Of a DNA stretch of 64,000 nt, positions 41,041-53,010 are shown one piece after another. A program made the position numbers and the translations under genes. The stretch is taken from contig JAIUJO010000070.1 in NCBI GenBank assembly GCA_023846275.1, positions 694,501 to 758,500 on the forward strand, in the 5' to 3' direction. The stretch is from Vanilla planifolia (taxonomy: Eukaryota; Streptophyta; Magnoliopsida; Asparagales; Orchidaceae). The notes under the pieces were generated by a model that was not told where the DNA came from, did no database searches, and worked only from the letters and a program-made list of their open reading frames with translations. Position 1 is the stretch's first letter, and every line of letters starts with the position of its first letter.

Positions 41041-42190
41041 TACTAATTTCAAAACTCTCTTCCAATAATTCCCAACAACATAGCACATAGTTTTGGAATT
41101 AAGCAGGCCCATAAGGCACATTAAAGTAGTACTAATTGTAAAAGAATTTCAACAACTATTTCAAGCACTTCCAATAGTAGCAACAAAACATTCCACATAA
41201 CACTGTAGCCAAAAGAGCTCGAAAGCAATATGAATTTTCAAATTTTTGGTGTAGAGATGTCCTTAAAAATTGAAATTCTGTGCTGTTTCATTAGTAAGAG
41301 TAGAAGGAAATGTTGCACAAGACATCAAAACTTGATCGCATAATGACCTTCAAAGCGTGAAATTTGAGTTGCACATGTGCCCAAGTGAAATGTGAACTTT
41401 TCGTAGTCTTGCATGCTGCATGTGTCTCACATAACACTAGTACCACTTGTAATTCTTTGAAGAGCACAAAAACCCAAATTGAAATACTATGCATATGTTC
41501 ATTTACAATGCTAGCTTCCCTCCATGTGTCATGTGCTTTGGTCCATGCGTTTTGCACTACACGTCAGGTATTTGCCTTGCCACTATAGAATAGTTTGCTT
41601 CTCACAAACTTTTGGGCCCTCTCTGCCTCAGAATGCACCTCTCTGCCTCAGAATGGACCTCTCTGCATTCTTGTGAGCACACGCTAGTTCAAACTGCATG
41701 CACCTCCCAGTACAATGAAATAGACTACAGATTGTGAATGATAGAATCCCTTAGACAAGAATTTTTGAACTACAATTTGTGCTTAGGATGAAAGCTAAGA
41801 GCACATATGCAAGGGTGTCATGCGACTAATCAATCCTTATGGATGGTAGGAGTCCTAACATTGGGTCTTGGCCTCTATTTAGAGGTGATCAATGGCACTT
41901 TTGTGCAATGGCTTGATATGTTGAAAAATTAGGTGTGCGGCGACTATTAATGCCATAAGAGGTGGATGTTAATGATTGTTGCGTTGTTGATCAGTAGGAA
42001 TTGATTTTGCAACATGGCAAAAAGATGCCCTTCAAAAACACAAAACCAAGCTCCAGAAAGTTGAATTGTGACCTCATGTTAGGTGAAGCTACCCTCTAAC
42101 TTTTAGCATATAAATTAGAGGTGAAGTAACTGGCATGGATTCCCTTAGTAATAGTAAGTGAAATAAGACTAAACAAAGGTGAAAAATTGA
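41041..42190. other. Unassigned stretch between LINE ORF1 and the right-arm IGS
   Basis: This lies upstream of ORF1 on the minus strand, and homology to the left IGS stops near 42,200, so it is probably the LINE's 5' UTR plus any remaining spacer. At 41,618-41,667 there are two and a half copies of a 20-bp unit (cctctctgcctcagaatgca). No protein matches were seen. Confidence 0.45.
41618..41667. repeat. 20-bp tandem repeat, 2.5 copies
   Basis: Units cctctctgcctcagaatgca and cctctctgcctcagaatgga, then a partial cctctctgca. It lies in the probable 5' leader of the minus-strand LINE, where short tandem repeats are common. Confidence 0.85.
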
Positions 42191-44344
42191 ATGGAGCCTA
42201 CACATCTTATAGAATAGTAGGAAACATATCAACTTCTTGCTTAAGAAAATTTCATATCATGATAAAGACCTACACATAATTATTGACCATGCAAAGAAGT
42301 AGTCAAGAAAAACATCTCTTCTACAATTGGCATCTCAAGCAAATGCAATCTCATTAGCCCAAAGAGCTTCTGCAATATACAAAAATAAGCACAAAGGGTT
42401 TAATGAAGGATGAAGGACATAGCTAACATAGGAATACAAATCTACTAGAATGGCATGCACAAATCAAACAACCATTAAAATGGTTGAAACTTAATGCACC
42501 ATCAAAATGGAAGATGTTGAGGACTACAAATATGACTAAAAAATATTTTGTCCAAGATTCATGACAAGAAAATAGCAAAATTCCATACTTGAAACTGGGT
42601 GAAGCATGACACTATGCACTGCACCATGTAAAGGTAACAACACTCTCAACCAATATATATAGTTTAGTGCAATTTTCACCATAGCAATTTTACTATAACA
42701 TGAGAAAACACTACACCAAATAATGTCCAAAGTGGCAAGCAAAGTGTGAAAAATAAACATTGCACCAAGTGATGCCTCCATTAGAGTTGCAACATATTCT
42801 TTTTTAGTAGTCCTAAGTGATGACAATGTTAAAAAAGAGCAACATGTTTTGCGCACAAAATGTTATGCAATAAGAAAACCACCACACAAGTGAGGGGCAT
42901 GACACCACACGTGGCGCCACGAAGGGTAGGAGTATAGATGACAAGGAAATCGCTAAGTGCATATGGCACCACAAAATTTTTACTACAACATCAGAAAAAT
43001 AACAACTCAAAATGCCCCATGCAAAAGTCAAAGATAGGCACTTTAAACAAGCACAATGTATCACCGTATCCAAGTTCCTGCAAAAAAATTTAAACTTTCT
43101 AAGCCCCATCCACCAAACACAAATGATGCCCTAAGGCACAAGTGGACTTGTTTCCATGTGCTACATAGTACCTCACTGTGTGAGAATAATGTTGTACTAT
43201 AGCAAATGCTCTATTGTGTGCACAATTGTAGCTACGTGCAATACCATGCCACATATTGCATAATTAAGGTTACATATTGTGATAATTCCCTCAATGAATA
43301 GTCCAAGTCTCTCAATGAGTCAGCATGTTATCAAAGGACCAACAAACCACATCACTAAAAATACAAAAAAAATTCACTTTATGAGTCCTACTACCTACAT
43401 ACAAAGGATGCCATGGGGCACAAATGAATTAGCTATTGTGTGCACACACATTGCATTACCAAACGAGAAAGTAGTGCACAACTACACGTGTAGCTGTAGT
43501 AATGCATGGCAAGAGCCACAACCTAGTATGTATAAACCCTAAATCATATTTCTCCATCCAACATCGACCTCATAATTGCGCATGACATGTGACACATTTT
43601 CCTTATGAATTACATATTGTGACAATTTCATTCAAGAAGAAAGCAAGTTTCTTAATGGGGTAGCTCTATATTCGTGCCCCAATAATCACAAATGATGAAT
43701 ACAATAAATAAATGACAATTTTTGCCATGCAATAAAACCATCATAAGTGTCTATTTAATAATGGATGTGAGCAAGTGAGTGAGATTTTTGAAACCTACAT
43801 GACATTTATGTTTTTGTTTTGATAAATTAGCTACATCATGTGTCCAAACCTTAGTGGATCATGACATTTTTGAAAGAAAATAAAAATGCAATATTTCCCA
43901 TAATACACTATCCATCATTCATGATGGTTAATGTGGAATTTTCACCAAGCACCTAAGCGAGCCTCCAAAGGTCACAACATGAATTGCAATGCCTTACAAA
44001 GTACTATACAAAGTACCACACAAAGAGTAAGTGCCACAAAAAGTACTACAATAATTATTGAAATATGTATCAAAATAATTATCACCATAGGTATCATAAT
44101 AAGTATCAAAATTAGTAAAGTAAGAGGAGCAAGCTAAGCATGCTAAGAAAGCTAAGTGACAAAGGGTTGTATTGAAACTTGAAAAAAGTTCTATGACATA
44201 TGGTTGTATCTCAATGGATCATGATTGTAAGACCACTTTACCACTTACAATACCAAATCACCAATTTAAGTCATTTTTAAACAATTCTACCCACTGTTCT
44301 TACTTAATGCCATTTCTTATAGCACCTATGCCATCAAACTTTCT
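42190..44344 (-). repeat. Fossil rDNA intergenic spacer (right arm, minus strand)
   Basis: Reverse-complemented, this aligns with the left-arm spacer. Its first part (44,340-43,900) carries catgatccattgagatacaa and accatatgtcata, then runs of tgatacttattatgatacc, matching 28,440-28,690. The middle holds the same subrepeat words (gaaattgtcacaatatgtaa near 43,610, and again near 43,280). The part at 42,620-42,210 matches 31,040-31,470, for example cttgtcatgaatcttgga against cttgtcatgggtcttgga. It directly follows the 25S 3' end, as an IGS must. No 18S follows; the homology is cut near 42,190. Confidence 0.85.
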
Positions 44345-47210
44345 ACAACATTAAATGAGCTTGTGGTTGTGTGCCCTTATGTTTAAAATCACCAATGATA
44401 GGCCAAAATGCAAATGACACACCTAAGCAACACATCTTAGCATGGATTCTAACATTGAGGCATTCAATCACAATATTGCACTTGATAGCTTTGCACCAAT
44501 ACTTTTTCAACCAAGTGTGATGACATAACTGTGAATCATTAGTTCATCTCTTTGTAGGTTGAATTATTATCATGACACATTCATTATTAGAGCAAAACAA
44601 ACATTTCTTATTATGGTCTAATCCCATCTCATATTCCTAATTGGTGGGTTAACAAACTAATATTTGGTGAATTATGCTTCAAACTGATAAGAAGAGGTTA
44701 CCTCGAAGGACCTAAAAGAAATGTCACTATGAATGCTTATCTACTACAAACAAGTTATCCCTCTGGTAAATTTTTTGAAACCTATAACTTCAACTTTAGA
44801 AAACTTAAATGATTTATAGGCCACACTTTCATGGTTTGTGTTTGCATTAAAAATAAGAATCCAACAAGGTTTTGCCTTTTCGTTTCTTAAAAGATTACAT
44901 TTCTTGTTAAGCTTAACATAGGACACCTACGTTATCTTTTAATAGCTGACACCTAGCCAAAATCCTTACTTGATATGTCTTTTACCCTGATCAACCCATT
45001 TAGTCAAAATATGGAGCCAAAAAGAGGAGTTTGGCCCACCTCGATCCCATAGAATTAGTATAATAACAATAAAAGTAGGGATATTTTAAAAAGATTGGTA
45101 TGCTGACTCCCACCAATGTTACTGCAACTGTCATTTCATAAAGTAAGACTAGAGTCGAGGACAACAAGGTCTTCTTTCCTCACTAATTTTTCCAAGCCCG
45201 ATCCCTTATGGTTTCATTGATAGTAGAACATAATAATGGAAATTTTATTAATCGATTCGTGTCCATCAATATATAGATGATGAGTCATTTGGCTACTTTA
45301 AGAGTGTTTAAGTTACTCCCATCATGCACTCACACTTGGTTGAAATTCTTGACTTTGACATTTAGTGCACTAGGTAGAAATCACATTACATGAGCATCCT
45401 TGAGGTTCATCACAAAGCTTTGATTTAATTGAATAGTTTGGTTCCCGAAGTTTGTGCTAATTTTGAGCTAATTATTCAACTTTTGGTGATAGCCCCTATG
45501 AGGGCCTCCCATGATTCATTCCTTAGCCAACACACATTGACCCACTTTTTGCCACACAAGTTGCTCAAGTAATCCACTAATGTTACGTGGTTGAGGAGCC
45601 AATATCCATATGCAAGCCCTCTAGAGCTAATTATTTTGTCAAAATCATGGATCAATTTTAACGACTTGCCTAGACAACATTACTACATCTATTAGAGGAT
45701 GTTTACCTTTGAGATTTGATATGGTTATGAGTACAAGTGGGTGTAGAAGGCACTCAACCAACTAGATTTTCATGTGTCGTAAGGTGCACATCCAACAGTA
45801 CGAAATATGTTGTGCATTTTCAATCGCTTTGTCCTACCTTTCCTTAAGCTATTTTTAAGGCTTACATGATCTTAAGCAAAAAATATAACTCTTCTTGAGG
45901 GACTTATCAATTTTTTTAGACCATATGATGTTGCCATTTAATTCTACATCTTGGATCAAGAATTTTAACTCAACGTCCCTTGGGTAGGTGATGTGTTATG
46001 CACTCCTTTGGGGATTTCAACTTCCATGACCACCTTTCTACTATCTTAGTTGACCAACATCCTTTGTGTGCTCTAGGTTAGTGTGTAGTATGACACTATA
46101 ATCTTGCTTTTAGTTCATCTCACATCAATAGTTCTTCCTAACAAAAATGTCCAACGTGTAGCTTTGATTTCTTAGCTAAACTCAACAAAGTAGTATGGCC
46201 TTCCTACCTACCAAAAGTTTAAGAAAACTTTAAGTGTTTTGTGCCCTAGTGCCTCTAATTATTCACTTTGCCAAAAAAAAATTTTGAATGTAGCTCTAAG
46301 TATCATGAGGGAAACATTGAAGGGAACTAACAACTAGATTGTTTGATAGTTACTCCCCTTTATATCGAAGTTAGAAAAATGAGTTGCATATCAGAATCAC
46401 TGTGAGCATCCATAATAGTTTTTTCTTATTTCATCCCACTCAGGCATAGTTCACCATCTTTAGAGTTTCGACAAGCATGCTATCGCTTGACCACTTCGCA
46501 GAAGAGTTGGGTCTGTTTGTAGCTCACCCATCTGACAACGATCCCTTGAATTAACTTCTTTGCATCTTTAGGGCTTGCACATCCATCGACTAACAAGCAT
46601 GTCAAACTCATTGGTATGTGTTTAAATACATGTAAGATGCAAAGCTTATAGGCCATCGCTAATACACATGGTGCTTCCATGGCATGCTTTGATGGGGTGA
46701 GCACTGTGACTTATAATGATGATTATTTCTCCATCGATGACTTTCAACCATTCTCTTAACACTAATATGGCTCAAGATAGTCCCATCCTCTAGCCATGCA
46801 ACAAACCATTTGATGACATTCTACATAATGTTGAGGCACATTGCTAGCCACCATTTGCTTCCCTTGAGATAATCTAGAGCACTCTTTCACTCACTTTTCA
46901 AAGTCTTTTTCATCTTACCCTCATGGAACTTTTTTGTTATTAGACAATAGAAATTATTTTTCCTTGGATAGAATTTACCAAAAAGTTTTGGCTGCATTCC
47001 CAAACAACATAACTTTTTATACTCCTTGTGTAGTAATAGAGTACTGGTGAATGAGGCTCTCACCCTCTCTAGTGTCCTCTTTGAAGGGACTTGATCCTGA
47101 CCCATCATTGAGGATGGCACTCCTCTCACCCATTCTCCACCATTTTTGCACTTGAACCATGGTGCTTACGTCGTGGCAACTCTCAATTCTCTCTAATAAC
47201 ACACACATGC
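44345..47210 (-). pseudogene. Fossil 25S rRNA, nearly full length (right arm, minus strand)
   Basis: On the minus strand this aligns with plant 25S from about nucleotide 70-100 to the 3' end. Examples are gagagggtgagagcc (near 47,070), the aagagtgctctagatt block (near 46,880), tgaactatgcctgagtggga (46,453-46,434; intact 25S has tgcctgagcgggg), the ttagaggcactagggcac block (46,255), the gttggtcaactaagatagta block (46,050), the tcatagc.tgactctcttaag region (45,300), and the gataacgtaggtgtcctatg block (44,935). A plant 25S is about 3.4 kb and this is about 2.87 kb, so expansion segments have shrunk. Substitutions toward A/T dominate. A 65-codon frame at 47,017-47,214 comes only from the rRNA and is not a gene. 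Confidence 0.94.
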
Positions 47211-48185
47211 TCACTACATTGCATTATCGCTTTGCTCTGAAACCTATGTGAAATCATTACTGCTTCCTCCATACGTACATCAAAACTAGAAGGAGTGGAA
47301 TCTACAAAAAATTTTATAATCTAAATATTTTGTAGATCCTAACTCTCCTAGGGCACCAAACTATTATGTGCCTAACATGTGCACTGAAGCCTCTATAGTA
47401 AAATGACTTGTGCTAACCATAGATCAATTCAAGAAATGACATCAAACTAACAAATGTCCTGCACTTATCTAATCAAATAGTGAATGTACATAATGCCAAT
47501 ATTAAGATTGCCACACACAACATAGGAGTATATTGCATGTAATGCAAGCACAACAAACTTAACCATGTATTTGATTCAATATAAATAATATAGTTAAATT
47601 AGGTGAAAAATCAAACTCATTTTATAGTTAACTTGGGTGCACTTTTCAAAAGATTTTTGTTGAAATTTATGCGAATCAACAGCCACGTTCAAGACAATAA
47701 TTTAAAATTGTAGGTCGTAATCATTTGCAAATACTTGGTGATAGGACTGAATTAGTAATGATGAAGAACCACACATATAATTTTTATAGGTAGAGTTTAT
47801 CATGGTAAGGTAGGTTGATGTATGATATACTATATCAATGGATGATATTAAACTGATTTTGGAGGAAATATTGGGAATTTCCTATTTATTTCACTTTTTT
47901 AGTTTATTTCAATTATAATGCGAATTTGCTTAGGAGTTTTAAATATTCTTACTTTTCTTTAATATTTTTATCATTTTGTGAACAATATTACTTTCATTTT
48001 TTAAACTGGATTTCTTATTGTAATTTATTTAAAACTTGGTTATTGGAAAAATGGGATGAGGGTTGGTTTGCTTAATATTTACTAAAAATCGGACTTTCTT
48101 TATCATGCATGTGCAAATCCCAAGATTGTGATTTAACTTTCTGTGGCCTTTGATTAATAATTTCTAAATTGTGATTTGGATTTAC
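47211..48185. other. Unassigned DNA upstream of the right-arm 25S
   Basis: In an rDNA unit this should hold the first 70-100 nt of 25S, ITS2 and 5.8S. I searched by eye for the 5.8S core (tcgatgaagaacg and the gaattgcagaat region) and found no convincing match. The sequence is AT-rich and passes into satellite block C near 48,185. Confidence 0.5.
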
Positions 48186-50990
48186 CTTTGTTTGTATATG
48201 TTAATTTGCTTCAATTTATCTTATTTTAGTTTTAATACACTTTTAGTTATATTAAAAATAACAATTTTTTTTTTTAATTTTTGGTATGTAGAATATTAAA
48301 ATGAGGTTCAATGGAGATGAAACAAACATTATTGGACTTACCTCGATGAGCATTGTCCAATTAAATAATCATTTTTTATATTTTTGAATTCTTTTTTTAG
48401 GATTTTAAAATGATTTATTAGGCATATTGATTCACATCTAATTTTTCCATTAAGGATATTGCACTTTATCTCTTCAAAATCTTGGAATACAACTTTCATG
48501 TGCAATTTATGTAATATTTTAAATTTACTTTCTTTAATTTTTTAGATTACTATGTATCTCAAAATCTACTATTTTTTTATCATTATGTTGCAATGATTTT
48601 CCAATATCTCGTTACTTTAGTTTATCAGAATTCAACTTAATATATGTTTGCATTATATTAAAAGTATAGTTTATTATCATTTATGCTTATTTAGTTTTGT
48701 AATTAGTAGTATTGCCAAAAGAGTACTCATCAAGAATAAATAAATGTAGTTGAAATCATCTCAAAAGTTATATCAAATTAAACATATATTTTTGTATTTT
48801 TAAATATTTAATTTTCCAAGGTTTTGGCACATTGTATAAAACATTTTGATTCATAATAGATTTAGCAATTAAGGACGTTATACACATTCTCCTTAGTGTA
48901 TTGATATGTAATTTCATTATACAATTTAGCTCATTATTTAAAATGTTTTACTTTGATTTGCTCATAATACTTGTAACTCTAAATTTTCTCTCCTACAAAC
49001 TATAACATCACATGAATTTGGCTATATTGTATTACATCAATTTATCCCATTTAACGATCTACGATCACACTAGATCTCATACTTTCTTGCAATGCAAATT
49101 TGCAACACAATTTATCTCATTTCTATAAATTATTCATTTTCACGTCCTATGTGACATTCATATGTTATTAATTTTGTTATATTATATTCTTTCAATTTAT
49201 ATCATTTCTGCTTTAATATATAATTATTTAATATTAAAATAATTATTTATCATTATTTATGCATGCTTACTTTGTTAATTCATGTTAATTGAAAAAGACA
49301 TTTTTTTGAGATGAAACTAAAGCCATTGGACTCATCTTGATGAGCTCTATCCAATTGTTTATCAAGTTTTACATTTTTTTAATAATTTTATTTTTTATGA
49401 TTTTAGAAAACTTATTAGATGGTATGATTCATTCTTAATAGGATGATGTAGTCTTATCATGTAATTTATCTGATTTTTTCAAATGTTTTTCTGTGATTTG
49501 GTTATTTTACAATGTAACTTTAAATCTTCTCTCATTTAACATCTATATGACTTTGATTTTTTTATATCACATTGCTTCAATTTATCTCTTTTGAAATTTA
49601 ATATATATTTAAGTAACATTAAATAATAATTTATTTTTATTTATGCTTATTTAATTTTCTAATTAATAGTAATTTCAAATAACATCTGATCACGATGAAG
49701 CAAATGTTGTTAGACATGTCTTGATGAGTGTTGTCAATTAAATGTTTTTATATATGTAATTATTTTTTAGATTTTGGTGCACTTTATGTGAAATTATAAT
49801 TTCCAATTGATTTGATGACCGAGAACTTCACAATCGATCTCGTTAGTTTTTTTCAATGTAGCAATTTTTGGTAAATATTATGTCAATTCTTTAAATTATT
49901 CTCTTTAATTTAGTAATATCAATATGAAACTTTAATTCTCCTCTCATGTAACTTTTTACCTCGTTTGACTTGGTTGTAGCATAGTACGTCAATTTACTTA
50001 ATTTTAGTTCTTCTATTTATTAAGCTGATATTAAAAATAAATTTTATTGTACTTTATGCTTATTTTCTTTAATATTTATAGTAATTCGAAACAAGGACTT
50101 TTTAAGATCAAACAAGTGCTATTTGGCTCCTCTCATCAAGCTTTGTTCAATTATATAATGTATTTTTATTTGATCTCTTTTTTAGGGTTTTTGTATATTT
50201 TATAAGACATTTCTATTCATGCATTAGTTGTTGATTATGGATGTTATGCTTGATCTCCTTAAGGTCTTGGAATGTGGCATTATGTTATAATTAATGGTAT
50301 GTTAAAAGTTTTTCCTTTGAATTGATTATATTTGTAAGTCTAAATCTCTTCTCAAGTAACCTTTACATGTCTTTGATTCTTTTGTGTTATATTACTTCAA
50401 TTACCATTATTTTTTACTTCAATATATATTTACTTAATACTTAAATACCTATTCATATTATTTCTTTAATAATTCTCAGCAATTCTAAGGGATGTGTAGT
50501 AAAGATGAAACAAAAGTCATTGAACTAACTTGATGAACTACATGAAACTAAATAATTAATTTTTTTCTAAAAATTTTTATTTTTGACTTTTCATAGTTTT
50601 TTGAATCATTTTCATTTATACCTTATTTGATAATCTAGGATATCAAATGCAATCTCATTAGTTTTTTGGAATTCAACTTGTCTTATAATTTATCTCATTT
50701 CTTCAAGTTTTTTCTTCCTCTTATTTTTATTATTATGAAACTCTAAATATCACATTGTGTGATATTTACATAGCTTTGAGTTAATTTTATTATATTGTTT
50801 TAATACATCTCAACTTAGCTTTACAAATGTTTTACTTAAAATTAAAATACTATATAAATTTTAATGCTTATATACTTTGCTAATTCATTGTAATTTCAAA
50901 TGAGGTCTTATTAACACGAGGTAAACATCTTAAGATGGACTTGACAAAATGTGACCATATAAAAATTCATTTTTATATATTTTAATTAAG
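48185..50990 (-). repeat. AT-rich ~410-bp satellite, block C (reverse)
   Basis: Same unit and same orientation as block B. The landmark (ggact(c/t)a-ctcgatgagc) recurs near 48,335, 48,755, 49,330, 49,705, 50,130, 50,525 and 50,935. About seven units are present and there is no coding content. Confidence 0.85.
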
Positions 50991-51389
50991 TTACTACTCA
51001 CAACTAGATTTAAGCTATTACCATGCTGAAGTGATTCTATATTAGAAACTAAAAGCAAGTGGTAAGGGAATGAAGGAAGGAGACTCAAATTAAAAAAAAT
51101 CACTCATTAACATTTTCCAATATTGCGAAGCATTTTATTAACAAATTTCAAAACAAGTATGCAAATTAGATTAAAAATTAGGATTAGATAAATATATAGG
51201 CCTTCAAAACTTTCAAAATCCATGATCAACCTTAAGAGGGTATTGTAACTACAATGCTATTGAAAGGTTCCAACACCACATACCATGCCTTATTAAAAGA
51301 GAACCAATGAATCAGTTACACAATTACTAAGTAATAGCTCAAAATTATAGTGGAAGGACTTATTTTTTACGTAACTAAAAGCTTAAGTG

Positions 51390-52120
51390 GATTAATTGGT
51401 TTATTCTTCAAAAAATCTTGGGACACTATCTTTCCAATTCTTCAACTAGCCGCATAATAATTTTTTAGTAGAGGCCTAATTACTCTATCTATAGCAAGAA
51501 TATGTACCATCCAAATTCCAAAATAATAAAATATATGATCATTTAACCAATTTAGGGTAATTAAATTTTCCAACTTTGTTAGTAAGATCTTCACAAAAAA
51601 AACCTTACCAGTAGGGTTACAAAAATAATACAAAAGGTAATCTCCTGTGAATTGTTTGCATTTATTAAAGGGAGAAACATTACTAACAATTTTAATGTGT
51701 TGGAGTGTTAAATCAATGAAGAATTATGGCAATTTAAGGATCTCAATTGTGAATATTAATTCAATGTATTAGAAGCATTCAGATTCCACACTAAATTCAT
51801 ATATCTAACTAAAAACTAGCCTCATTTTCGTAGATACTCGATCATTATTAATGGATATACATGTCTATTTTTTCAAAACTACATGTGTGAAGTAAGGAGA
51901 ACCCATTTCACTTGCTTTATTAATATTATTATTGAGACCTTATGTCATGGAATATGGATCATACATTCTAGTGGTAAAATAGACAACTTATCAACTCCAA
52001 GATGTTATGCACATATTACCTATCCCTTATTTCTAGGTGACATAACAATCTTCATAATAGTGATGAAATTATATTTGAAATTTACTTTTTTTTACCAAAT
52101 TCTATAAATGTAAGGTTAGA
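51390..52120 (+). mobile_element. Decayed LINE reverse transcriptase, plus strand
   Basis: Plus-strand frames give, in RT order: FFKKSWDTIFPILQL (near 51,410), FFSRGLITLSIARTYVPSKF (51,465-51,515), NFVSKIFTK (51,570), a KGETLLTILM stretch (51,675), a short VYFF-TTCVK region before GEPISLALLI (51,865-51,930), then ITYPLFLGDITIFI (52,000-52,050), which aligns with the catalytic LLFADDI motif of plant LINEs. There are many stops and frameshifts. No endonuclease or RNase H was recognised around it. It sits in the gap between satellite blocks of opposite orientation. Confidence 0.75.
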
Positions 52121-53010
52121 GAATTATTCTACAAAAATGTAGATGATTTTGCTAAGTAAAGCCCATCATTGGAACTGAAAGGCTTTGTGAAATGATCTTC
52201 ATCTTTGAAAGATCTTAGAATCAAGGTCTTTAATAGGAGAAAAGAAGCATTAATGTACTAACACACCATCAAAAAAGTATAAAAAATATTTTATTTGTTG
52301 GAATAACAAATGACTATCAAAAGTTTGTTAAACCCTGTACCCATTTATCTCGTAAAGGTGTTGCTTCTACAAAACTTTATTATAAAATGAGTCAAAATGA
52401 TAATGGTAAAGTTCTTCTAGAAGGGACTAAACAAGCAGAATTACTTCCATAGGAATAATGGGATGAAGTTATCTACCACATTAAAAAAATGTTTTTGGTG
52501 TTAAAAATATTATGATTAAAATCAAGGTGTTGTCCTATAAACTTTGGTGATTATTCATAAATTCTAAATGATTGTAGGCAACATTCATGAAAATGAGGTA
52601 TAAACACACCATCCAAAATTGGCAAGTTACGATAAGGAGAGCTATCATTAGTTTTTTTCTTTGCATACAAAGTAAAGAATGCTCAATTTATGGACCATTC
52701 TAACTAATAAAAGTAATACTATGATTATAAGAAATAACATTAAGGTAAACTAGAACATTACAATGTAGGCTATTCATCGAAGCTCAAGCTAGGTAAGAAA
52801 AGTATAATTTAAAGTAGAAGCTAGACTATGATAATGCTAACTGTAATCTATGTGAATAGTTTATAGAATTTAGTAATGCAATAGTGATTTATTGAGAAAA
52901 AAGGGATGTTGAATATCAAAAGCTGAATAAAAAGGTCATAGTTTGATGGGTATCAAACTTCAACCATGATAAGAATGATTGACTAAGATTTTAAGGTAGG
53001 ATATATAGTT
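52121..53010. other. Unassigned DNA downstream of the plus-strand RT
   Basis: This may be the rest of the same LINE, but the frames are too broken to name a domain. It merges into satellite block D near 53,010. Confidence 0.4.

Noticed and set aside
27060-47210. Organelle rRNA insertion
   Set aside because: The words match nuclear 18S/25S (for example tctagagctaat and ttaaggtagc within eukaryotic spacing) and are linked by an IGS, not by plastid or mitochondrial neighbours.
47017-47214. A 65-codon minus-strand frame that resembles proteins sometimes annotated in plants
   Set aside because: It lies within the fossil 25S. Such database entries derive from rRNA translation.
47211-48185. 5.8S rRNA upstream of the right 25S
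   Set aside because: Position is right but no core 5.8S words could be aligned.
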